44,955 nt of DNA from CAZXCG01 sp964639205. GTDB taxonomy: Bacteria; Bacillota; Clostridia; Oscillospirales; Acutalibacteraceae. Below are positions 1 through 7,536 of the stretch, piece by piece. Positions within the stretch are counted from its first letter, which is position 1, and each line of letters begins with the position of its first letter. The notes beneath the pieces were generated by a model. It did no database searches and was not told where the DNA came from. It worked only from the letters and a program-made list of their open reading frames with translations. The stretch is taken from assembly GCA_964639205.1 (NCBI GenBank), contig CAZXCG010000010.1, positions 1-44,955 on the forward strand, read 5' to 3'. Position numbers and translations under genes: made by a program.

Positions 1-49
1 GTCCGAATACTATTCCGAAGAAAAACAGCGAGTTCGGATTATACTCTAA

Positions 50-126
50 TGGTGGGCCATCAGGGACTCGAACCCCGGACCGACCGGTTATGAGCCGGTT
101 GCTCTAACCAACTGAGCTAATGGCCC
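50..126 (-). tRNA. tRNA-Met (anticodon CAT)
   Basis: On the minus strand the sequence folds as a cloverleaf with acceptor stem GGGCCAT/ATGGCCC, an encoded CCA end at 50-52, the T-loop motif GTTCGAG, and anticodon stem ACCGG/CCGGT enclosing CTCATAA, which gives anticodon CAT. The sequence resembles elongator tRNA-Met; an Ile2 (lysidine-modified CAU) identity cannot be excluded by eye. A consensus promoter lies just upstream. Confidence 0.93.
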
Positions 127-153
127 CTGTCCGTTTGCAACTGAGCAATGCTT

Positions 154-182
154 ATTATATCAAAACCGCTTTGATTTGTCAA
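154..182 (-). promoter_or_regulatory. Sigma-A promoter for tRNA-Met
   Basis: The minus strand shows a perfect TTGACA (177-182), a 17-nt spacer and a perfect TATAAT (154-159). The tRNA starts 28 nt downstream of the -10 box, which fits a stable-RNA promoter with a short leader. Confidence 0.85.
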
Positions 183-241
183 CACAATTTTCAATTTTCA
201 GAGCCGGGACAAATTGAAAATTGAAATTTATTTTATTGGCG

Positions 242-277
242 GAAAAAACGCACGGGCAAAACAGCTTTCCCGTGCGT
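242..277 (-). terminator. Rho-independent terminator after the DUF4430 gene
   Basis: On the minus strand ACGCACGGG (269-277) pairs perfectly with CCCGTGCGT (248-256), and a run of six T residues follows (242-247). It ends the DUF4430 transcript about 110 bp after the stop codon. Confidence 0.85.
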
Positions 278-386
278 CTTTAAAAATAAGCTTTTTATGT
301 AGTTTTAAATTGAATATAAATAATGCATGCAGTGCCTTAGTGTGTCATTATTACCTCAGGTATAAATTTTGCGTTAATCCCGGCGC

Positions 387-800
387 TTACTCAACCTTGA
401 ACGAGTAGGTTGAACCCTCGGTAATATCTGTAGAATCAACGCCTGTGGAAGCATATTCACCGTCTATATAGAAAGCCCAGTATTTGCCGTCCGTGTCATA
501 ATCAACGGTAATGCCGTTAACGGTTTTAACATACAAACCGTATTCGCTGTCTTCGCCGTCAATAAGTCCGAGCTCGAGAAGAGCTTCGCCGACCGTTGTT
601 TTATCTGTGTGAATTTCGTAGCTTGATTCATTGCCGTCAGCGTCTGTAACGGTAAATGTAAACGAGGTGTCTCCTTCACCCAAAACGGAGGCGTTGTTTT
701 GGCTTGTATCGCCGCAGCCGGTTGCAAAAAGTGCCGTTGCCGCAATAAGCACCATGCAAAGGAAGAGCGACAAAGATTTGCTTAATTTTGTGTTTTGCAT
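387..800 (-). CDS. DUF4430 (transcobalamin C-terminal-like) lipoprotein
   Basis: A 137-residue exported lipoprotein. Residues 1-28 form a lysine-containing signal peptide with a hydrophobic core ending in a lipobox (FATG before Cys29). Residues about 45-137 resemble the DUF4430 beta-grasp domain, with the typical run WAFYIDGEYASTG near residue 107. This Pfam family is related to the C-terminal domain of intrinsic factor and transcobalamin, which bind vitamin B12. A strong AAGGAG ribosome site precedes the ATG, and a cobalamin riboswitch with a consensus promoter lies directly upstream. That context suggests a surface B12-binding or scavenging protein. No transporter gene is adjacent, so any partner lies elsewhere. 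The family call is good; the ligand is inferred from the riboswitch. Confidence 0.85.
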   Translation of the reverse strand: MQNTKLSKSLSLFLCMVLIAATALFATGCGDTSQNNASVLGEGDTSFTFTVTDADGNESSYEIHTDKTTVGEALLELGLIDGEDSEYGLYVKTVNGITVDYDTDGKYWAFYIDGEYASTGVDSTDITEGSTYSFKVE

Positions 801-892
801 ATTTTTTCTCCTTTAAAATAATATTCCCTCTTAACCGGCGCGCGCGGTTATTTTTGCGAGGACGTTTGAAAAATATTTCGACTTGATGCAAT

Positions 893-1020
893 ATTCGTTC
901 GCCTTCTCAAAAAAATTCAATGGCTTGTTTCCGATTGCGGCTTCGGATAGAACGAACAATAAAAACGCATTTCACGGCGACGGGCTCGTACAGGATTTTC
1001 ACCTGTTTCCTTTTCAAACT
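893..1020 (-). promoter_or_regulatory. Cobalamin riboswitch
   Basis: The minus-strand leader starts with GAAAAGGAAACAGGTGAAAA (ending near 996) and continues ATCCTGTACGAGCCCGTCGC, the conserved core of cobalamin riboswitches (GGTGNAAATCC followed by a CCCGYCGC block). A degenerate B12-box-like segment (TCGGAAACAAGCC, about 920-932) follows. GTTCGTT-type bases at 950-956 can pair with 894-900 to close the 3' domain. An 80-nt tail with the hairpin AACCG/CGGTT separates the aptamer from the gene and may be the expression platform. The core match is strong; the 3' boundary and the subclass are uncertain. Confidence 0.82.
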
Positions 1021-1025
1021 CTGTT

Positions 1026-1054
1026 ATTATAACATACTTTGAGTTCCTTTTCAA
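1026..1054 (-). promoter_or_regulatory. Sigma-A promoter for the riboswitch-DUF4430 transcript
   Basis: Minus-strand TTGAAA (1049-1054), 17-nt spacer and TATAAT (1026-1031). The predicted start near 1019 falls right at the first conserved bases of the cobalamin aptamer, which supports both calls. Confidence 0.8.
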
Positions 1055-1112
1055 CACAAATAGACTGTATTTTTAAGTAAACCGAAACTGCTGCACCGAA
1101 AGATCAATGTAC

Positions 1113-1158
1113 GCATAAAATTTAAGCCCGCACAGACGTTAAAGCCTGCGCGGGCTTA
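1113..1158 (-). terminator. Terminator-like hairpin after the BofC-like gene
   Basis: TAAGCCCGC (1123-1131) and GCGGGCTTA (1150-1158) form a perfect 9-bp stem. On the minus strand a short T-rich stretch follows. The hairpin separates the BofC-like gene from the B12-riboswitch promoter. Confidence 0.6.
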
Positions 1159-1247
1159 TTTATGCCTGCATTTCGGTCTACAGGTCTTGGGCAAAATAAA
1201 TTTAAAACGCCTCTTTAAAGCAGAACGGTTTTATTACGGGGGAGGCT

Positions 1248-1604
1248 TCAGCTGCAATAATCTTCAAGCGCTTTTCTGAGCGCGGTGTCGCCGTATATTT
1301 TTATTCCGATTTTTATTTTTTCTCTGTCGTATTCGGGCAGGTTGCAAACATAAGTGTCCGTGACTTTTATCGGGTTGACAATACCTGTTTCGTAAACGGC
1401 GATTTTGCCGTCCAATTCTGTAAGAAGATAGCTTTTTTCCTGCCGTGCGGCGGTTTCCGAGACGCTCTGAGAGAAGTCAAAGACGTCCTCTTGCTCACAA
1501 GCGGAGCTTGCGCTGCCTGCCGCGTTTCTTGTAACGGCCGTTACTATAAGGCAAAAAGATACGACCGCGGCAGCTGCTATATATGTCCTTTTCATAAATT
1601 TCAC
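1248..1604 (-). CDS. Small exported protein, BofC C-terminal domain-like
   Basis: 118 residues (GTG start; an ATG three codons later at 1595 is an alternative). An N-terminal hydrophobic segment (about residues 8-24) is a signal peptide or membrane anchor. The conserved half begins near residue 58 with YLLTELDGKIAVYETG and ends with an LPEYDREKIKIGI-type helix and an acidic C-terminus. This pattern resembles the BofC C-terminal domain. BofC in Bacillus is a forespore protein that restrains SpoIVB signalling to pro-sigma-K. A sigma-G-like promoter lies upstream, which would fit. The family call is moderate because the protein is shorter than BofC and lacks its N-terminal domain. Confidence 0.6.
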   Translation of the reverse strand: MKFMKRTYIAAAAVVSFCLIVTAVTRNAAGSASSACEQEDVFDFSQSVSETAARQEKSYLLTELDGKIAVYETGIVNPIKVTDTYVCNLPEYDREKIKIGIKIYGDTALRKALEDYCS

Positions 1605-1646
1605 GTCCGTTCCGATGAATAATACAAATAATTACAGGTACATATG

Positions 1647-1675
1647 TATTATTGACGTATGACCCGCCGTTATTC
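1647..1675 (-). promoter_or_regulatory. Possible sigma-G (forespore) promoter
   Basis: On the minus strand GAATA (1671-1675) matches the sigma-G -35 pattern, and AATAATA (1647-1653) matches the CATNHTA -10 pattern at all but the first base. The spacer is 17 nt rather than the ideal 18. The site lies 43 bp upstream of the BofC-like start. Confidence 0.35.
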
Positions 1676-1855
1676 ATACCGGAAAAACGGAAAAAGAAAA
1701 TTTTTATTAAATTTTTTTTATTTTTAAAAAGCTGTTTATTTTTTTCCCTGTTTATGGTAGAATACTACTTAGTCATATTCGAATTTTGTAAATTCTAAAA
1801 TAAAGTGTAAAATAAAAACGTAAAATAACGGAAGAGGAAGGGAGTTATGATTTAG

Positions 1856-4201
1856 GTGAAGAAAAATAAATTGGAAAAATTCACGGGAGAAATCGATGTT
1901 TACCGCGCCCCAAGTCCGGCAAGGGTCTTTTTTCACGGATTCGGCGGCATTGTCAAAACTATTATTACGGTTTTAATAATAGCTGTAATAATAATCTGTA
2001 TTGCGGCGGTAAGCTATTTTATTAAGCTCTCAAACGAGCCTACGGGCATTGACCTTAACGCAAGATCCATGAACCTTACAAGCTTTATTTATGTTCAGGA
2101 TCCCGAAACCGAGGAGTTTTATCAATATCAGGAGCTTTACGACTCCGAAAACCGCGTCTGGATAGATTTCGAGGATATTCCCGCTTCTTTTAAGGACGCG
2201 ATAGTTTCCATTGAGGACAAGCGCTTTTATCAGCACCACGGCGTTGACTGGCTGCGCACCTCATCGGCTGTTATAAGCCTGATTACCGGAAAAGACGACT
2301 ACGGCGGCTCTACATTGACTCAGCAGCTCATAAAGAACATTACGCAGGACGACGAAGTTAGTATTACAAGAAAGCTGCGCGAGATTTTTCGCGCCCTTAA
2401 TTTGGAAAAAGAGTATTCCAAGGATCAGATTTTAGAGGCGTATCTTAACATAGTAAACTTCGGCGGAAACTGCCAGGGCATCGAATCCGCCGCCCAGCTC
2501 TACTTCGGCAAAAGCGCAACGGAATGTTCAATTGCCGAATCTGCCGCCATTGTCGGAATAACGCAGAACCCGTCGAAGTGGAATCCGCTTATTTACCCTA
2601 CCAACAATAAAATACGCAGGGAAATTATCCTTCAGGAAATGTACGATCAGGGCAAAATTACCGAGGCGGAATATAATCAGGCTATGGAGGAATCCGCCAA
2701 TATGACCTTTGTGGGGTATTCCACGCAAACCGTCGATGAAATCGATTACGACGAAGAGGACGACGATGCCGACGAGGTTCAGAACTGGTATATAGACGCG
2801 GTTTTCAGACAGGCGACCGAGGATATTGCGGAAAAGTACAATATCAGTGAAGACGCCGCTGAGGAAAAGCTCTATACCGAGGGTCTCAAGATTTACTGCG
2901 CTATGGATCTTGAAACGCAGGATATGATGCAGGAGGCTGCGCTGTCAATAAATAAAAGTCAAGATCCTGATTTGGAAACCGCTATGACCATGGTAGCGTA
3001 CGATGGCAGGATAATTGCGACCGTCGGCAGCTCCTTTGAAAAGGAGGGCGCTCTTGTTTTTGACCGTGCCAATATGTCTACATTGCAGCCGGGTTCCGCA
3101 ATAAAGCCTCTTGTTGTATATCCTTATGCAATAGACAAAGGAATTATACATTATTCAAGTCTGCTTAAAGACGAACCCCTTGCCTCCTGGGGCGATGAGC
3201 CGGGGCCGTCTAACTGGTACCGCTACTATAAGCATTATATGACGCTGTTTGAAGCCATAGACTGGTCTTCAAACGCAACCGTTGCTCAGGTTATGTCAAT
3301 GATAGGGCCGGAGAACGCTTATGATCAGGCGGTAAATTTAATGGGCTTCAGCCACCTTACAGATATAGACCGTGAAACCCTGTCGGGGCTTTCGATAGGC
3401 GGACTTAACGGCGGCGTGACCGTAACCGAAATGGCAAATGCGCTCACTTACATCGGCAACGGCGGCAAGGTGTACGACACCTATACTTATTATTACATTA
3501 CCGATCAAAACGACAATATTATCATAGATAACCGCAATCACACAGGCAGACAGGCCTATTCCGAGGAAACAGCCACAATCGTAAACCGTTTGCTCTACAA
3601 CAACGTAACCTACGGTACGCAGACTGCGGCTCCCAACGCTGCGGTTTACGGCTGGGAAATTGCCGGTAAAACCGGTACGACCGATGACAACCGCGATTCA
3701 TGGTTTATAGGTGCGTCGCCGTATGCAACTCTTGCAATTTGGTGCGGATTCGACACCCCTGCCGCTATCAGCAGTACCGGAAGGAGCGTAGCTTCAACCA
3801 CTTTTTCCAAGGTGATGGGGCAGTATCTTTCAGACAAGGAACATAAGTCGTTTGAATTGTCAGACGGTGTAACTACGGCTCGCTACTGTACCGTAACGGG
3901 CAAGCTTGCCGATGACACAATCTGCACAAGCACGGCTATAGGCTACTATACATGGGACAATATGCCGGGCGTTTGCACGGAGCAGGATCATGCCCTTGTA
4001 GGCAGTCAAACAACCCAAACCGAGCCTACAACCGAACCGTCCTCGCAGGAAACAACCGCTCCTCAAACCGAACCGACGACCGAGCCGCCCACACAGGAAG
4101 AAACCAAGCCGCCGGAAACCGACCCCACAGAGGAGCCTACCGCCGAACAAACGGATTCGGGCGGAGAAACGACGGCTGCTGAAAATACCGGTATCGTGTA
4201 G
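1856..4201 (+). CDS. Class A penicillin-binding protein (transglycosylase/transpeptidase)
   Basis: 781 residues. It polymerises and cross-links peptidoglycan at the outer face of the membrane. A cytoplasmic tail is followed by one membrane helix (about 33-55). The GT51 glycosyltransferase domain (about 95-265) has the catalytic glutamate in EDKRFYQHHGVD (near 119) and GGSTLTQQL. The transpeptidase domain has SAIK (serine near 412), SSN and KTGT (near 603). The last 60 or so residues are a Thr/Glu/Pro/Gln-rich low-complexity tail. The start is GTG: the ATG a few bases earlier (1847) hits a stop after two codons, and GAAGGGAG lies upstream with a rather long spacing. A -10-like TAGAAT (1758-1763) lies upstream without a clear -35. 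Confidence 0.95.
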   Translation: MKKNKLEKFTGEIDVYRAPSPARVFFHGFGGIVKTIITVLIIAVIIICIAAVSYFIKLSNEPTGIDLNARSMNLTSFIYVQDPETEEFYQYQELYDSENRVWIDFEDIPASFKDAIVSIEDKRFYQHHGVDWLRTSSAVISLITGKDDYGGSTLTQQLIKNITQDDEVSITRKLREIFRALNLEKEYSKDQILEAYLNIVNFGGNCQGIESAAQLYFGKSATECSIAESAAIVGITQNPSKWNPLIYPTNNKIRREIILQEMYDQGKITEAEYNQAMEESANMTFVGYSTQTVDEIDYDEEDDDADEVQNWYIDAVFRQATEDIAEKYNISEDAAEEKLYTEGLKIYCAMDLETQDMMQEAALSINKSQDPDLETAMTMVAYDGRIIATVGSSFEKEGALVFDRANMSTLQPGSAIKPLVVYPYAIDKGIIHYSSLLKDEPLASWGDEPGPSNWYRYYKHYMTLFEAIDWSSNATVAQVMSMIGPENAYDQAVNLMGFSHLTDIDRETLSGLSIGGLNGGVTVTEMANALTYIGNGGKVYDTYTYYYITDQNDNIIIDNRNHTGRQAYSEETATIVNRLLYNNVTYGTQTAAPNAAVYGWEIAGKTGTTDDNRDSWFIGASPYATLAIWCGFDTPAAISSTGRSVASTTFSKVMGQYLSDKEHKSFELSDGVTTARYCTVTGKLADDTICTSTAIGYYTWDNMPGVCTEQDHALVGSQTTQTEPTTEPSSQETTAPQTEPTTEPPTQEETKPPETDPTEEPTAEQTDSGGETTAAENTGIV

Positions 4202-4240
4202 CCTTGTCAAGGCGTTATTAAATTATGCTGTTAGGCGAAT

Positions 4241-4412
4241 AACCTAAACGCAGGAGCCTTCTGCCTCTAAGGCGGCGGATATTGTTTCGGTATTTCGGTG
4301 GGATTTGCAATACCCTGCCGAAGCTCTGAGGAGCCGGCGCTCCCGCGCACGTTGCAAGCTATCGCAAGCAACGGTTCAAACAAGCTTGCCGGGGCGTTGC
4401 TTCGGTTTAAAT
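4241..4412 (+). repeat. Dispersed intergenic repeat, copy A
   Basis: Begins AACCTAAACGCAGGAG and ends TTCGGTTTAAATAA. It contains the internal modules shared with the other copies: CTCTAAGGCGGCGG, a hairpin with loop TTTGCAATA, GAGGAGCCGGCG, GCGCACGTTGCAA and CAAGCTTGCCGGGGCG. It lacks the terminal GCAAAGCCCC module. It fills most of the gap between the penicillin-binding protein gene and hom. Confidence 0.85.
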
Positions 4413-4434
4413 AAATCATAAAAGAGGTTTTAAA

Positions 4435-5679
4435 ATGATATGTATAGCAGTTATGGGTCACGGAGTTGTCGGATCCGGAGTATGCGAGATAGTAACAACT
4501 CATAAAAACAGACTTTTTACCTCATTGGGCGAGGAAATATATATAAAGTATATCCTTGATCTGCGCGAATTTCCCGAAAGTCCGCTGCACGACCGCTTTA
4601 CCAAAAATTTTGATGATATTATCGATGATGTTGAAGTGCGCGTAGTGGTTGAATGTATGGGCGGACTGAAGCCTGCCTATGATTATGTAAAGAAGCTTTT
4701 GCGTTCCGGGAAAAGCGTCGTCACATCAAACAAGGAGCTTATCGCGGCAAAGGGGGCTGAGCTTATTGCAATTGCAAAGGAAAATAACGCGAATTTGCTG
4801 TTTGAAGCGAGCGTAGGCGGCGGAATCCCGATTATACGTCCCTTGAGCCAGTGTCTGGTAGCAAACGACGTCAGCGAAATTGCCGGAATACTTAACGGAA
4901 CAACTAACTTTATTTTAAGTAAAATGATATATGAGGGAATGGAGTTCGGCGACGCGCTGTGTCTTGCACAAAAGCTGGGTTATGCCGAGCGAGACCCTTC
5001 CGCCGATATTGAAGGATACGACGCCTGCCGAAAAATATGTATCCTTGCAAGCATCACCTACGGCAGACATGTATATCCGGAGCAGGTACACACCGAGGGA
5101 ATAACGTCGGTTACGCTTGAGGATGTTGAATATGCCTGCGCATGGGGCGGAGTAATAAAGCTTATAGGCAAGGTAAGGCTTTTGGACAGCGGCAAAAAGG
5201 ATATATTTGTTGCGCCGATGTTTGTTCCGAATAAAAGCCAGCTTGCAAATATAGACGGCGTTTTCAACGGTATTATGGTGCGCGGCGACTGCACAGGCGA
5301 CGTGGTATTTTACGGCAAGGGAGCCGGTAAGCTTCCGACCGCAAGCGCTGTTGTCGCCGATATTGTAGATTGCTGTAAGCATCTTCAGGCAAGAAAATTC
5401 CTGTTTTGGACAGATTCGCAGGACGGAGACGTTATTCCCGCAGAAGAATCGGTCAACGCAATGTTTGTGCGCCTAAAAGCCGCCGATACTGCCGCTGCAC
5501 TGAACAGCGCCCGTGGAATTTTCGGAGATATACGCGAAATTTGTAAAACAGAACAGCCCGAAGACGAGGTCGCTTTTGTTACCGAACCTGTTGCGTTCGG
5601 TAAATTTGAAGCTTCTGTTGCCGATTTGGAGAAGAGGGGCTTCAGAGTAGTTTCCAAAATACGTATAGGCGATTTATAA
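4435..5679 (+). CDS. hom: Homoserine dehydrogenase
   Basis: 414 residues. It reduces aspartate semialdehyde to homoserine in threonine/methionine biosynthesis. The N-terminal NAD(P)-binding fold has GHGVVGSG (about 8-15). TSNKELIAAKG lies near residue 96, NGTTNFIL near 153, and the family signature DPSADIEGYDACRK ends at the likely catalytic lysine near 200. A C-terminal regulatory region of about 90 residues follows, consistent with an ACT-type domain. AAGAGG precedes the ATG. lysC lies downstream, so two branch enzymes of the aspartate pathway sit together. The stop codon directly abuts the scaffold gap, and the last 55 bp of the gene are repeated after the gap. Confidence 0.96.
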   Translation: MICIAVMGHGVVGSGVCEIVTTHKNRLFTSLGEEIYIKYILDLREFPESPLHDRFTKNFDDIIDDVEVRVVVECMGGLKPAYDYVKKLLRSGKSVVTSNKELIAAKGAELIAIAKENNANLLFEASVGGGIPIIRPLSQCLVANDVSEIAGILNGTTNFILSKMIYEGMEFGDALCLAQKLGYAERDPSADIEGYDACRKICILASITYGRHVYPEQVHTEGITSVTLEDVEYACAWGGVIKLIGKVRLLDSGKKDIFVAPMFVPNKSQLANIDGVFNGIMVRGDCTGDVVFYGKGAGKLPTASAVVADIVDCCKHLQARKFLFWTDSQDGDVIPAEESVNAMFVRLKAADTAAALNSARGIFGDIREICKTEQPEDEVAFVTEPVAFGKFEASVADLEKRGFRVVSKIRIGDL

Positions 5680-5779
5680 NNNNNNNNNNNNNNNNNNNNN
5701 NNNNNNNNNNNNNNNNNNNNNNNNNNNNNNNNNNNNNNNNNNNNNNNNNNNNNNNNNNNNNNNNNNNNNNNNNNNNNNN
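5680..5779. other. Assembly gap (100 N)
   Basis: Exactly 100 N bases. The 55 bases before the run (5625-5679) are identical to the 55 bases after it (5780-5834). This is what is left when two contigs that overlap by one assembly k-mer are scaffolded with a fixed-size gap instead of merged. The true sequence may simply continue from the hom stop codon into copy B of the dispersed repeat. Confidence 0.97.
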
Positions 5780-5834
5780 TTTGGAGAAGAGGGGCTTCAG
5801 AGTAGTTTCCAAAATACGTATAGGCGATTTATAA
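5780..5834 (+). repeat. Duplicate of the hom 3' end (probable contig-overlap artefact)
   Basis: Base-for-base copy of 5625-5679 including the hom stop codon. With no coding continuity on the left, it is not a second gene. Any gene called across the N run would be spurious. Confidence 0.9.
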
Positions 5835-5835
5835 T

Positions 5836-5917
5836 TTAAGCAAAGACGTCCCCACGCACGCTGCAACAGTCAGCGCCGGGCTCAAGCAAGCTTGCCGGAG
5901 TGCCGCTCCGATTTAAA
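5836..5917 (+). repeat. Dispersed intergenic repeat, copy B (internally shortened)
   Basis: Starts TTAAGCAAAGACGTCCCC, then passes straight to ACGCACGCTGCAAC, so the first two hairpins present in copies F and G are missing. It ends GCTTGCCGGAGTGCCGCTCC then GATTTAAA, as in copy F. The repeat lies next to the scaffold gap, which may explain the contig break, and the shortening could be partly an assembly effect. Confidence 0.8.
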
Positions 5918-5964
5918 GCGGCAATGAATATATTTTATTTAAAATAAAAGAGGAGTACCGTATT

Positions 5965-7179
5965 ATGAGTCTTATTGTTCAAAAATTCGGCGGAAGCTCT
6001 GTTGCCGACGCCGAACGTGTGATGAATGTTGCGGGAATAGTGACAGACGCATATAAAAAGGGCAACGATGTTATAGTTGTTGTTTCGGCTCAGGGGGACA
6101 CCACCGACGACCTTATAAAAAAGGCCGAGGAAATAAATCCCCGAGCGTCTAAAAGAGAAACAGATATGCTGCTTTCCGCAGGAGAACAAATTTCAATATC
6201 GCTGCTTGCAATGGCAATAGAAAAGCTTGGCTATCCGGTTGTTTCTTTACTTGGCTGGCAGGCGGGTTTCAGGACGTCCTCCGCGCATACAATGGCAAGA
6301 ATTAAAAAGGTGCTTCCCGACAGAATAAAAAAAGAATTGGACAAAAAAAATATTGTGGTTGTAGCGGGCTTTCAGGGACTTAGCCGCTACGATGATATAA
6401 CAACCCTCGGACGGGGCGGGTCGGACACCTCGGCAGTTGCGATTGCCGCGGCGCTTCACGCCGACCTTTGTCAGATATATACCGATGTTGAGGGCGTGTT
6501 TACGGCAGACCCGCGTAAGGTTAAAAACGCGCGTAAGCTTGAAGAAATTTCTTACGACGAAATGCTTGAGCTTGCAACGCTCGGCGCTCAGGTGCTTAAT
6601 AACCGAAGCGTTGAAATGGCAAAAAAATACGGTATCGAGCTTGAAGTGCTTTCAAGCTTCACAAAAGTTCCCGGAACAATAGTAAAGGAGAAAACAAAAG
6701 TGGAAAAAATGCTCATCAACGGCGTTGCCAAAGACACGGACATAACAAGAATTTCGGTTATAGGTTTACCGGATGTTCCGGGTCTTGCTTTTAAAATGTT
6801 TTCAAAGCTCAGCGCCAAGAAAATCAATGTCGATATTATTCTTCAGTCTATAGGACGCGACGGAACCAAGGATATTTCTTTTACCGTTGCAAAGGATAAG
6901 GGCGAGGAAGCAGTAGCTGCCATAGAAGAATTCAAGCAGACCGTAGGCGCCGCAAAAGTTTTGTTTGACAATGACGTTGCAAAGGTTTCTATAGTCGGCG
7001 CGGGTATGGAAAGTCACGCCGGCGTTGCAACCACAATGTTCGAGGCGCTTTTTGATTCGCAAATTAATATTCAGATGATAAGCACAAGCGAAATTAAGGT
7101 TTCGGTTCTCATTGCCAAAAAGGACGCCGATACGGCGGTTTCGGCGATTCATGACAAGTTTTTCAGCGCCTCTAATTAA
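5965..7179 (+). CDS. lysC: Aspartate kinase
   Basis: 404 residues. It phosphorylates aspartate, the first step to lysine, threonine, methionine and diaminopimelate. The kinase domain opens with KFGGSSVA (about 7-14) and contains GRGGSDTSA (near 150) and TDVEGVFTADPR (near 173). Two ACT domains (about 264-404) carry the allosteric sites; which amino acid inhibits cannot be read by eye. The length is normal for a monofunctional enzyme, with no hom fusion. GAGGAG precedes the ATG. No lysine riboswitch is visible in the short leader, which instead holds repeat copy B. Confidence 0.97.
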   Translation: MSLIVQKFGGSSVADAERVMNVAGIVTDAYKKGNDVIVVVSAQGDTTDDLIKKAEEINPRASKRETDMLLSAGEQISISLLAMAIEKLGYPVVSLLGWQAGFRTSSAHTMARIKKVLPDRIKKELDKKNIVVVAGFQGLSRYDDITTLGRGGSDTSAVAIAAALHADLCQIYTDVEGVFTADPRKVKNARKLEEISYDEMLELATLGAQVLNNRSVEMAKKYGIELEVLSSFTKVPGTIVKEKTKVEKMLINGVAKDTDITRISVIGLPDVPGLAFKMFSKLSAKKINVDIILQSIGRDGTKDISFTVAKDKGEEAVAAIEEFKQTVGAAKVLFDNDVAKVSIVGAGMESHAGVATTMFEALFDSQINIQMISTSEIKVSVLIAKKDADTAVSAIHDKFFSASN

Positions 7180-7237
7180 TTAAACCCGGGCTTTATTCTT
7201 GCTTCGGGCTTTCAAAATCAACGGGAGGAAACAAGTT

Positions 7238-7459
7238 ATGAAAAAACTTACAGCTATTGTCGGCGCGGTTATAACAGCTTTGCTTTGCCGCGTCTCTGCG
7301 TTTGCCGCCGACGCGGCAAACGCAGAGCTGCCAACAGGTGAAACCATGACCAAGATTTATTGGCTCGTGGGACTTATGGCGGCAGCCGTCATTGCAATTG
7401 CGGTTTTGCTTATTATACGCGCGTGCAAAAATAAAAAGGATAAAGACGGAAAAAAATAA
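7238..7459 (+). CDS. Small exported membrane protein, unknown function
   Basis: 73 residues from an ATG with a clear GGGAGG 9 nt upstream; an earlier in-frame start at 7199 has no such site. Residues 1-24 look like a signal peptide ending in an AFAADA-type cleavage site. Residues about 43-63 are a membrane helix, followed by a lysine-rich cytoplasmic tail. This resembles small sortase-anchored or LPXTG-like remnants and other single-span peptides, but no family is recognised. It follows lysC by 58 bp and ends before a bidirectional terminator. Confidence 0.75.
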   Translation: MKKLTAIVGAVITALLCRVSAFAADAANAELPTGETMTKIYWLVGLMAAAVIAIAVLLIIRACKNKKDKDGKK

Positions 7460-7474
7460 AATATAATGACAGCT

Positions 7475-7491
7475 CAAAGCCCCTTATTGAA
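7475..7491 (+). repeat. Remnant of the dispersed repeat 3' end, copy C
   Basis: CAAAGCCCCTTATTGAA matches the conserved 3' end of copies F and H exactly. Nothing else of the element is visible. Confidence 0.55.
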
Positions 7492-7500
7492 AAACTATCG

Positions 7501-7536
7501 AAAACCGAACGTATCCGAACCGTTCGGTTTTTAATT
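7501..7536. terminator. Bidirectional terminator
   Basis: AAAACCGAACG (7501-7511) and CGTTCGGTTTT (7521-7531) form a perfect 11-bp stem with a 9-nt loop and T-rich flank. It lies between the convergent small exported gene and the symporter gene. Confidence 0.85.

Noticed and set aside
1..49. Terminator after tRNA-Met at the window edge
   Set aside because: TCCGAA/TTCGGA pairing is short and no T tract follows within the window.
3860..4210. Antisense open frame over the low-complexity tail of the penicillin-binding protein
   Set aside because: It mirrors the Thr/Pro/Glu-rich repeat and has an arginine/glycine-rich shadow composition.
5642..5866. Open frame spanning the N run
   Set aside because: It crosses undefined bases and duplicated hom sequence, so it is an assembly artefact.
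5836..5964. Lysine riboswitch in front of lysC
   Set aside because: The leader is too short and consists of dispersed repeat B; no conserved lysine-aptamer bases are visible.
7186..7216. Terminator between lysC and the small exported gene
   Set aside because: The CCCGGGC/GCTTCGGG pairing is interrupted and has no T run, so it was not listed.
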